Part shown: in pieces, positions 47,234-53,641 of the stretch
How the letters are laid out: every line of letters starts with the position of its first letter
Numbering within the stretch: the first letter of the stretch is position 1
Virus record (IMG/VR): IMGVR_UViG_3300013119_000172
Coordinates: 1-53,641 of that record
DNA: 53,641 nucleotides
Strand: one strand, 5' to 3'
Origin: a virus
The notes under the pieces: generated by a model
Databases searched by the model: none
The model's input: only the letters and a program-made list of their open reading frames with translations
Told to the model about the DNA's origin: nothing
Program-made: the position numbers and the translations under genes

Positions 47234-48118
47234 TTACCCCTCTAATGTATCACCATTCAACGAGCTTGTCAAGTGGTTTTTTTGTTTTTGTGTCGCATTT
47301 GTATTAGCCACGACAAAGCCAAAGTCTTGTTTGTGTTCGGTGCCATAAATGGCATACGAAATGTGCTTAAAGGCATTTTTTGGTTTATTCTTCAAAATAT
47401 CTACTAGCCTTCGGTGGAGTCCACCATCAGTCTCAAGAGCCTCATCTCTGATACATATATAATAACACATATCTCGCGAGTTGTCAAGGTCAAATAGCCA
47501 TTTTTCTTCTAAAGTTTTTGGATTTAATATTCCAATTGTTCTTATTCTGTTAATGTCGTTGGGCTTCGATATAACACCTATCTCTGGATCAGCATGAGTG
47601 AAATAGTTGTAATAATGAACAGTCGAAAAAATTGAATTATTGATCGTATCAAAATATGTTTTAATGGGCACTTGTCCAACAACCTCTTCAACTTTTAAAT
47701 TGGAAATAAGAGTCACAGATGACAAAAGGCCAGATCTTGCGTACTCCTGTAATACACCAAAGACTGCTTGCTCTACTAGTCTCGGCATTCCTGTTAAAAG
47801 TTCTGTGTCTGGTTTAATGTAGAATACTTCTATTTTTTTATTTTTAATCTGCTCAAGTATTCCCAAAACATAGTTCGAACTAAACGAGGAGCCAACAACG
47901 AACACTTGTACGTGATCGTTAATGTCGGTAAAAAACTTAGTGAGGTCGGGGATGTTCTTTTCATAGTCCTCTGGGTTTGCATATGTTTTTAGTTTATATT
48001 TCCTCTTCGACGACCGAGCTACAGAACTGCTCATTTGATATACATCGTAGTTGCTCGTTGAGTTGAACTTTTCAGCAATCGCTGAGGCACCGTTGCCTAT
48101 TCCGACTATTGAAATCAT
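47234..48118 (-). CDS. Divergent FtsZ/tubulin-like protein
   Basis: 294 residues. SIVGIGNGASAIAEKF (residues 3-18) matches the first strand and T1 loop of FtsZ. VQVFVVGSSFSSNYVLGILEQ (70-90) stands where the GGGTGTG box should be but lacks its glycines. IEVFYIKPDTELL, LLSSVTLISN (131-140) and YFDTINNSIFSTV (155-167) follow the order of the FtsZ sensor loop, the 'I-x-x-N' and 'AF...N' helices. GTP binding is therefore doubtful, although the fold seems kept. It could position phage DNA or be a virion protein. It lies between the polymerase and SSB genes. Confidence 0.5.
   Translation of the reverse strand: MISIVGIGNGASAIAEKFNSTSNYDVYQMSSSVARSSKRKYKLKTYANPEDYEKNIPDLTKFFTDINDHVQVFVVGSSFSSNYVLGILEQIKNKKIEVFYIKPDTELLTGMPRLVEQAVFGVLQEYARSGLLSSVTLISNLKVEEVVGQVPIKTYFDTINNSIFSTVHYYNYFTHADPEIGVISKPNDINRIRTIGILNPKTLEEKWLFDLDNSRDMCYYICIRDEALETDGGLHRRLVDILKNKPKNAFKHISYAIYGTEHKQDFGFVVANTNATQKQKNHLTSSLNGDTLEG
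47244..47272 (-). promoter_or_regulatory. Sigma70-type promoter of the SSB gene
   Basis: TTGACA (47267-47272), 17 bases, TACATT (47244-47249), at the end of the FtsZ-like gene and 59 bases before the SSB start. Confidence 0.8.
47459..47487 (-). promoter_or_regulatory. Sigma70-type promoter inside the FtsZ-like gene
   Basis: TTGACA (47482-47487), 17 bases, TATTAT (47459-47464), wholly coding. It would give the SSB gene a second start. Confidence 0.45.
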
Positions 48119-49302
48119 ATATCCAACCTCGTGAAGTCTAAATAGTTCTCTCCAATATTTAGATTAACTTTAAATGATCCAAGTTTATTGACAGAAAATG
48201 CCTCTTGTATTTCGGGAACAAGATAACGATCCTCTTCAGCTAAATCAACAACTATCTCGTCATGAACAATGTGGGAAATAAAACTTTTCTTGTTCGCTAG
48301 TAGCTCGTCTATTGCAACAGCACGCCCTAATACCAAATCAGAAGTTGTACTCTGAATTAGATAGTTAAATGACCTACGCTCATCTATTTTAATGTGTCTG
48401 TTCATTGGAGTGCTAATATAACCATCTTTGTACCACTTGTCAAGTAATTTCTCACGGTCATAAACACCTGCGGCGGTCGAATCAGAATTATAGTCATAGA
48501 GCCACGCAAAAAACTTTACTTTAGCGGCCTCACGGTCAATCTTACGGTCTCTAAAAATGTTTTCCATATTCCACTCGTGGATATCTTTTTCTGGCTGGTC
48601 AACGCCCAGTAAGCCAAGCACAGTGCGTGCCTCTGCTCCATTGTAATCTAGAGATAAGAACCATCTATTGTGGGGGCGAATTAAAGCACGAAAGTCTTTC
48701 TTCATTGTTAGAATCGGACAAGAGCCAGTTTTTGTAGTTAGCCTACCGGTGACAGTTCCAAATAGATTATAGTCAATGTGTTTGGGGCCATTCATAAACT
48801 CACGAGCTTTTGTGCGAGTGTTATAGCCAACAAATAGGTTGCGGGCTTTAGAACTATCGAAATTTAGATTCTGGTATTTTATCTTATAGAGTAATCTCTC
48901 TATTGATGCTAAATGATCGTAGTTGGCGGGGCGCTCGTAGTTGTCAAAAACGTGTTGTGTGACTTTATTTTTAATCTCGCAGAACTCTGTTAAGAAGTCA
49001 TGAGGCACAAGATCATAAAAACAATGTTCTCGCAAGTTGATACGGCCAAGCTGAAAAGATTTAAGATATGCCCTAAATGTACGTTGGATGCGACTGACAT
49101 CTTCCTTTTGTTCTTGTGAGCAAGCGTCCTCTAGTGTCTTTCCGTTAACATAAAGCCAAGCATATTCAACACTTGAATCCGTTATCGACGGAGTATATCT
49201 CCATGTTTTCGTTAAATTGGCTGGTATGTGGTCAAAGTGCAATTGTCCATCAACATAAATTCCAACGCAATCTGATTTGTCGTCTAGTGTTTGAAATATC
49301 AA
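48115..49302 (-). CDS. polA: Short family-A DNA polymerase
   Basis: 395 residues. Motif A DYNGAEAR (219-226), motif B REAAKVKFFAWLYDYNS (257-273) and motif C SHIVHDEIVVDL are present, and FGTVTGRLTTKTG marks the thumb-palm hinge. There is no room for a 3'-5' proofreading domain and no 5' nuclease; the latter is a separate gene (41.6-42.6 kb). In motif B the usual F-x-x-x-Y-G is FAWLYDY. It may fill gaps or process Okazaki fragments beside the family-C polymerase, or be the true replicase of this lineage. Confidence 0.85.
   Translation of the reverse strand: MIFQTLDDKSDCVGIYVDGQLHFDHIPANLTKTWRYTPSITDSSVEYAWLYVNGKTLEDACSQEQKEDVSRIQRTFRAYLKSFQLGRINLREHCFYDLVPHDFLTEFCEIKNKVTQHVFDNYERPANYDHLASIERLLYKIKYQNLNFDSSKARNLFVGYNTRTKAREFMNGPKHIDYNLFGTVTGRLTTKTGSCPILTMKKDFRALIRPHNRWFLSLDYNGAEARTVLGLLGVDQPEKDIHEWNMENIFRDRKIDREAAKVKFFAWLYDYNSDSTAAGVYDREKLLDKWYKDGYISTPMNRHIKIDERRSFNYLIQSTTSDLVLGRAVAIDELLANKKSFISHIVHDEIVVDLAEEDRYLVPEIQEAFSVNKLGSFKVNLNIGENYLDFTRLDI
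48139..48146 (-). promoter_or_regulatory. ACTATTTA motif in an 8-bp hairpin
   Basis: Lies 20 bases before the FtsZ-like start, inside the end of the polymerase gene. TCTAAATA and TATTTAGA pair over 8 bp around an 11-base loop. Confidence 0.45.
48415..48443 (-). promoter_or_regulatory. Sigma70-type promoter inside the family-A polymerase gene
   Basis: TTGACA (48438-48443), 17 bases, TATATT (48415-48420), about 300 bases before the FtsZ-like gene. Confidence 0.45.
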
Positions 49303-50495
49303 GGTTCCTCCGAACGTGCGTTTATTCTCCTTACAATATAACTCAACGAACCCGATTTGTCAAATGGTTTGTTGGCTATTCTTTCAAACACAAACAAAGA
49401 AGCTTTTATTCCCTTATTGTCATACAATTGAAGAGTGTCAGACAATAGTTTTATTTTATCTTCTTTCGGCATTGTTCCTTCTTCTTCAATAAGTCGCAAC
49501 TTACAATATAATTCTAACATATTCCGTTCAGAAAAATGTTTATTCAAGCTCTCCGATGTATAAGTCAATGGTTTTTTGTAATGTGTGACAACTTTGCCAG
49601 CACATTCAGAAGTAAATGTGACAGTTTTTTTGATAGAGTTGTGATATATGTCTCGAATACTGATAACAAACTTGTTAAATGAACTTAAATAAGAAGAATT
49701 ATAAGACGACCACAGAACAAGATCTGTTTCTGACTGGTCGTATTTGGCTGCATACTGTTGCATCTGCTTGGAGCCTATGTCGGCGACCAATCGCCAAGGA
49801 TGAGATTTGTCTACCATAAATCCATATGTGGTGCAAGCATTTAAATAAAACTCCCAATTGGGGCTATTGATAAACTTATTAATCTTTTCACTGTCGTCAG
49901 TGGATTTGAGATTGGCTATATCAATGACTAAGCCGGATACATTCATTGGGCATCTACGACTTTTAATATAAGATATCTTGGTCAAAGGCACTGATTCTAA
50001 CGAGCGCGTAAAAACGGGAATCAGTGCGGTCGTGAATTCTGTAAAGTTCATTATTTGAGGGTTTCTTCTTTTTATCTCTTTCGATAATATGTCGACATGC
50101 AAATTGTGGTAACTGCTGTATTCTTTGTTGATGTCCTGATAGCCTTTAAATGCCCGTAGTGATGTCAAGAATGGATCTTGGGTGCCTATTTCGCCAGACA
50201 AAGATTTTTTATCGAATTGTCTAACTAAATCTGAAAAAGCATCGGCCACAAAATTCAACACACGAATATCTCGATTTCCAGAAACTGATTTAATCGACTT
50301 GAGCCTTCGTTTGTTGACTATTTCCAGTGGCACATTGAATCTATCTACACGACCATATAGCAGTTTTTCGCCAAAGTTAAAATCAGTCAGAGTTGAGTAT
50401 TTTTCTCTATGGCTCTGTAGCGTATCGTTGTATATCACTCTTTCATCAAATAATTTGATTGTCTTTTCGGCATTATTCTTTTTGTATTTGGCCAT
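49299..50495 (-). CDS. Conserved virion-type protein
   Basis: 398 residues, taking the second ATG (50495). It is basic and strand-rich with FNFGEKLLYGRVDRFNVPLE, then RSLESVPLTKISYIKSRRCP and SGLVIDIA. No enzymatic motif is seen. Similar large, basic proteins precede DNA-associated virion proteins in marine phages as far as I recall. It overlaps both neighbours by a few bases and probably forms a pair with the 1021-residue protein. Confidence 0.55.
   Translation of the reverse strand: MAKYKKNNAEKTIKLFDERVIYNDTLQSHREKYSTLTDFNFGEKLLYGRVDRFNVPLEIVNKRRLKSIKSVSGNRDIRVLNFVADAFSDLVRQFDKKSLSGEIGTQDPFLTSLRAFKGYQDINKEYSSYHNLHVDILSKEIKRRNPQIMNFTEFTTALIPVFTRSLESVPLTKISYIKSRRCPMNVSGLVIDIANLKSTDDSEKINKFINSPNWEFYLNACTTYGFMVDKSHPWRLVADIGSKQMQQYAAKYDQSETDLVLWSSYNSSYLSSFNKFVISIRDIYHNSIKKTVTFTSECAGKVVTHYKKPLTYTSESLNKHFSERNMLELYCKLRLIEEEGTMPKEDKIKLLSDTLQLYDNKGIKASLFVFERIANKPFDKSGSLSYIVRRINARSEEP
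49335..49363 (-). promoter_or_regulatory. Sigma70-type promoter for the family-A polymerase
   Basis: TTGACA (49358-49363), 17 bases, TATATT (49335-49340), in the last codons of the upstream gene and 32 bases before the polymerase start. Confidence 0.7.
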
Positions 50496-53400
50496 CAACT
50501 TTTACTCACTACTTCTTTTGAATTCTGTATGCTGCACCAAGAGGGGGCATTAGTTGTATCCTTTTCCGAAACATTGTCCAATTCAGTGTGCACTTTGGGC
50601 GTTATGCTAGCAACCCATTTGGCCGATATTGATGTCTCTGCTCTTCCAGGACCAAAACTGTGCTCTGATCGCACTATCATGTGGTAGCCACCAATGCCTA
50701 TTTGTGTCAAATCTGCCCTTGATCTGACAGACGGAGAAAAGCCGGCTGGATCTACATATATGTATACCCCAGGATATGCATTGACATTAGTGAAAGTCTT
50801 TATATCAATATCATAGACCTCTCTTAACTGACTAAGGCCATCATAACCATCTTGTTCGAATCTCAGCTCTTTGAGACCAGTTGAGTCAGTCCTCTTTAAA
50901 TTGATTGCTTTTACTATTCCTCTATCCTTTCCCACAGAATAATGAAATATGCCTCGTGAGTGATCTCTAACAATATTACCATTCATTTTCTCTGATGGCT
51001 GGGAGCGGCCAGCATAATAAGCTAAATAGTTGATCTCTTCACCGACAGCACCCGACGAAGCAGGGCTGTTTACTCTGCCAGAGATATTTCTTAGCAATGG
51101 TCGACTACTCATTACATCACCTAGTGTAAGTCGATTCTTCCAGTCTATGGGCCATGGGCCTGGACCCAATGTAAGGTCAGTTATTTCATCTACGCCAGTC
51201 GATCTATTTTTGTACGAAGTCAAGGAAGCTTGGCTAACTCTTGTTCTTTGCTTTGCTTGACTGCCAAAACATTCTTCCTCATTCAGAAATTCGCTAATAA
51301 GATTATTAAAGAAATCATTCAAAAATTTGGGCAATGGGTAATAAGATTCACCTCGTTTGGCCATTTTGCGAGACATCCACTCAGTGAAATATTTTATCGA
51401 AATAGGCAAGTCCCCCATAGAAATCAAGATAGTTTTATTTATATCTGATTGGTCTTTAATCTCTAGTGGGCCCAACAGGACACGCAGTTTTTTAAATTGT
51501 GTCTCCATTTTTCGGACATTCTCGGCTTCTTCTTCTAAAATGGCATCAACTGCTGCTCCATGGATAATCTGACCAGTAGGTGTTTTTAGAATTTCACCCG
51601 GATCCTTTGACAAATTAGAGATAAAGTTGGCCATATGATCTTTGCCATATGTGGTGCCTATATTTTGCAATATGACATCGATTAGATCGCTAACATAGAA
51701 GAACGGAACTGTTTGTATGTCGTCTGTGTCTTCTGTGGCTATAGACTTAAAGCTTTCTAGTCTCTTTTCATTGTCGCCTAAGTCATTCTCAATTATAGCT
51801 TGACTCATTGAATTAGCTAGATCTTCCGTGTCCGTAGGTGCGGGAGATGAGAAATCACTTGATGTCAATGCATCTTCCATTTTATAAAACGGACCTTGAC
51901 GTAGCATTTCTCGTACCTGTTTATCGGTGATATCAACAAATCTTATTTTACCATTAGAGGATAAATCTGTCACGATGGAGGCAAGGCTTATTTTCTTGTC
52001 ATCATCTATTTCCGAAGCAGATGACTTCTTTAATTCTTGGCGGTGCTCTGATTCGCATTTCTCGGAAAACACTTTTGTTTTGATTTTTCGAACCAGGCGG
52101 CGCTTCTCTGGCTCAGTACTTGAAAATATATTAAATGACGGCTGATCAAAAAAGTCTTCAACATAAGCTAGATATTGAATCTTAAATACGACTCTTCCGT
52201 TTTCATCAATGTCAAAGTCATGAACAGTTGGGGTTAAATTTAACGTAACATACGAATTATATATAGCGTCTTTTACTTCGCTTCTTATGATGCTCCTACC
52301 GGATCCAGAATAAGAAGTGTCCTTGGCTTTGCTTGCCCAGCCAACTACTGCCTTAAGGCGGAAGTCAAGTTTATCTAAATTGTTTGACAATTCTTCATTA
52401 TTTTGTGCTTTAGTGGCAGATGCTTTTGAAGCTGACGAACGACCTGTCTTAAGAGCCAAATCAACATATTTGAAAGTGTGATTACGGCCTGTTTGCCTTT
52501 CAGTTAGCAACTCATCAAAGTCATTTGCAAAAATAGATAAAGAAGCCTTTATGCTCTTCTTGAGGGCAAATGGGTTATCCGCCTCATAAGAAAAAGTAAA
52601 ATCTTGTATACCGACGCCAGCGCCACGCTTAGTGCGATCCTTAAATAAAGCTAGATCTCTCTTTGTAAAATAAGAGTCGAATGGTATTTCAAACTCCTCC
52701 TCTGTTCCATCGGCATATGCTTTTATCTTATATAACCTAATCATCGGCTGTAGGTTTGAAATCTCGCTTGTTTTGATATTCAGTAGATCTCCGTAACCCG
52801 GAAATTGAGTTAAGTGGTTCATGAACGCAAACGGATCACCTTCAACCTGTAGACATGCGTTATGTTCTGCCCTCACCCAGTCAGAGCCCGGCAACGATGT
52901 ATATGGCATCCTCTTTGCCAAGTTTGTCTTATCTAGTATGCCAACTTTGTAATGTGCAAAAGCAGGTATCTGTGACAGTAGGAAACACTGTTCTTTGAAG
53001 AATGGGGGGAAAGTACCAGACACAGCGTCAGCAAAGATCTCAGCATCGGAATCATCAAGTTTATCTTCTGCAACTTCTAGTCGCTCTATCGCCTTTGTTG
53101 TTTTCTCAGAATCTTCTTGCGGTACCCCGAAAACACGATCAAAGATATTAAGGTCTTTTCTTTTTTGATAGGCCACATCTTGACGCATTTTTGTGGCGTT
53201 TTCTTTATTTTCTTGTCTTTTTTTGGATAAAAACGCCCCTATCTGGTCATTGGTGGCCGATGCCGCCTGAAGTATCTTAAATTTGTGGTCGTCCATTGGT
53301 TTTGTAGACAACACCGTTGCCATCAAGGTACCTATAGCTCCAGCAGTAGCAGATGCACTATAATCATCAGAGTTAGTGTTCCACCATTTGTCGTCAGACA

Positions 53401-53560
53401 ACTCCGGTATTAAGTTTATGTTGTCATATAGCTCATCAGATAAAGCCACATATCTCTCTGATTCCTTTCGCTTTTTCTCAGCTTCTGCCTCAGAGTCTAT
53501 TGCACTAGAGGGATCTCCCATTTCTTCGTCGTCGGAGAACCATTCGTCGTAGAAAGCCAT
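50495..53560 (-). CDS. 1021-residue probable virion protein
   Basis: An acidic, helical N-terminus (MAFYDEWFSDDEEMGDPSSA) leads to a long, mostly beta-rich chain with no signal or membrane segment. The middle shows strands such as FTFSYEADNPFALKKSI and VTLNLTPTVHDFDI, and the end GVYIYVDPAGFSPSVRSRADL. The size and the neighbouring protein suggest a baseplate or tail component. No lysozyme or protease motif is present. It starts three bases after the preceding stop. Confidence 0.6.
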   Translation of the reverse strand: MAFYDEWFSDDEEMGDPSSAIDSEAEAEKKRKESERYVALSDELYDNINLIPELSDDKWWNTNSDDYSASATAGAIGTLMATVLSTKPMDDHKFKILQAASATNDQIGAFLSKKRQENKENATKMRQDVAYQKRKDLNIFDRVFGVPQEDSEKTTKAIERLEVAEDKLDDSDAEIFADAVSGTFPPFFKEQCFLLSQIPAFAHYKVGILDKTNLAKRMPYTSLPGSDWVRAEHNACLQVEGDPFAFMNHLTQFPGYGDLLNIKTSEISNLQPMIRLYKIKAYADGTEEEFEIPFDSYFTKRDLALFKDRTKRGAGVGIQDFTFSYEADNPFALKKSIKASLSIFANDFDELLTERQTGRNHTFKYVDLALKTGRSSASKASATKAQNNEELSNNLDKLDFRLKAVVGWASKAKDTSYSGSGRSIIRSEVKDAIYNSYVTLNLTPTVHDFDIDENGRVVFKIQYLAYVEDFFDQPSFNIFSSTEPEKRRLVRKIKTKVFSEKCESEHRQELKKSSASEIDDDKKISLASIVTDLSSNGKIRFVDITDKQVREMLRQGPFYKMEDALTSSDFSSPAPTDTEDLANSMSQAIIENDLGDNEKRLESFKSIATEDTDDIQTVPFFYVSDLIDVILQNIGTTYGKDHMANFISNLSKDPGEILKTPTGQIIHGAAVDAILEEEAENVRKMETQFKKLRVLLGPLEIKDQSDINKTILISMGDLPISIKYFTEWMSRKMAKRGESYYPLPKFLNDFFNNLISEFLNEEECFGSQAKQRTRVSQASLTSYKNRSTGVDEITDLTLGPGPWPIDWKNRLTLGDVMSSRPLLRNISGRVNSPASSGAVGEEINYLAYYAGRSQPSEKMNGNIVRDHSRGIFHYSVGKDRGIVKAINLKRTDSTGLKELRFEQDGYDGLSQLREVYDIDIKTFTNVNAYPGVYIYVDPAGFSPSVRSRADLTQIGIGGYHMIVRSEHSFGPGRAETSISAKWVASITPKVHTELDNVSEKDTTNAPSWCSIQNSKEVVSKS

Positions 53561-53563
53561 AAC

Positions 53564-53641
53564 CTATCCCTCCAATACTTTTAATGCTTCTGAAACATCG
53601 AGAGGTATCACAAGAGAGGCACCGGTTTTGATAGCCGCTTC
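53564..53641 (-). CDS. C-terminal end of an upstream gene
   Basis: 25 residues are visible (EAAIKTGASLVIPLDVSEAL...), ending LEG. The stop at 53564 is followed three bases later by the start of the 1021-residue gene, so the two are in one operon. The part is too short to identify. Confidence 0.65.
   Translation of the reverse strand, partial: EAAIKTGASLVIPLDVSEALKVLEG

Noticed and set aside
1-53641. T4-type late promoter TATAAATA
   Set aside because: The plus strand reads ATAAATAG or GTAAATAG at several sites, but that is opposite to all genes; on the coding strand the conserved form is ACTATTTA.
1-53641. CRISPR arrays, integrase, transposase, rRNA
   Set aside because: No regularly spaced repeats, no tyrosine or serine recombinase motifs, no insertion-sequence ends and no rRNA sequence were seen.

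Overview
The window is 53.6 kb of a large, tightly packed tailed-phage genome (or a prophage with no host DNA in view). Every gene I can support lies on the minus strand, most neighbours overlap by 1 to 20 bases (ATGA/TAATG junctions), and no rRNA, integrase, transposase or CRISPR array is visible. The gene set is that of a marine, T4-like-sized virus: UvsX/RecA recombinase, gp32-type single-strand binding protein, DnaB-type helicase, 5'-3' exonuclease, class II ribonucleotide reductase, dUTPase, tail fibre proteins, an endolysin, and many small proteins beginning with motifs common in marine phages (K/R-Q/E-IIKEE; ENW at the N-terminus). Replication is not T4-like: there is a family-C polymerase (DnaE type, 33.4-30.0 kb) and a short exonuclease-less family-A polymerase (49.3-48.1 kb), and no family-B polymerase. 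The host cannot be named. Four short-leader lipoproteins, an amidase endolysin and sigma70-type promoters point to a Gram-negative bacterium; the Asp/Thr-rich linkers after the lipid Cys resemble those of marine Myxococcota-like bacteria, which is weak evidence.

Layout in transcription order, right to left. 53.6-49.3 kb: two large proteins, probably virion or tail components. 49.3-40.1 kb: replication and recombination block (family-A polymerase, a divergent FtsZ/tubulin-like protein, SSB, a small lipoprotein cassette bounded by duplicated hairpins, Dam methylase, UvsX, two accessory proteins, exonuclease, helicase). 40.1-37.0 kb: HNH endonuclease, nrdJ, a GroES-like protein. 36.7-33.4 kb: peptidoglycan amidase, a metalloprotease lipoprotein, two sugar/nucleotide-metabolism-like proteins. 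33.4-27.1 kb: DNA polymerase III alpha, a ClpP-like protease, a J-domain protein, dUTPase, a phage N6-adenine methylase. 27.1-22.7 kb: small proteins, a ThyX-like protein, thioredoxin, an IMPDH/GMP reductase, a DNA-binding-like protein and a sigma region-4 protein. 22.7-16.5 kb: an acidic scaffold-like protein, a second ClpP, a nuclease-like protein, GroEL, and a degenerate methylase. 16.5-7.1 kb: a 1464-residue protein of unknown role, a membrane-anchored serine protease, tail fibre/adhesin genes, a nucleotidyltransferase. 7.1 kb to the left end: small proteins, an initiator tRNA with a tRNA-like RNA beside it, surface lipoproteins, rhodanese, a metallophosphoesterase.

Two kinds of upstream signal divide the genes. 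About fifteen sigma70-like promoters (TTGACA/T, usually exactly 17 bases, TATAAT-like) precede replication, chaperone, RNA and small accessory genes; five of them are embedded wholly inside coding sequence. A second motif, ACTATTTA on the coding strand without a -35 box, lies 4 to 40 bases before about twelve starts, mainly tail, lysis, lipoprotein and scaffold-type genes; I read it as a candidate late promoter. The phage appears to carry its own proteostasis set (GroEL, GroES-like, J-domain protein, two ClpP-like proteases, thioredoxin) and its own initiator tRNA.
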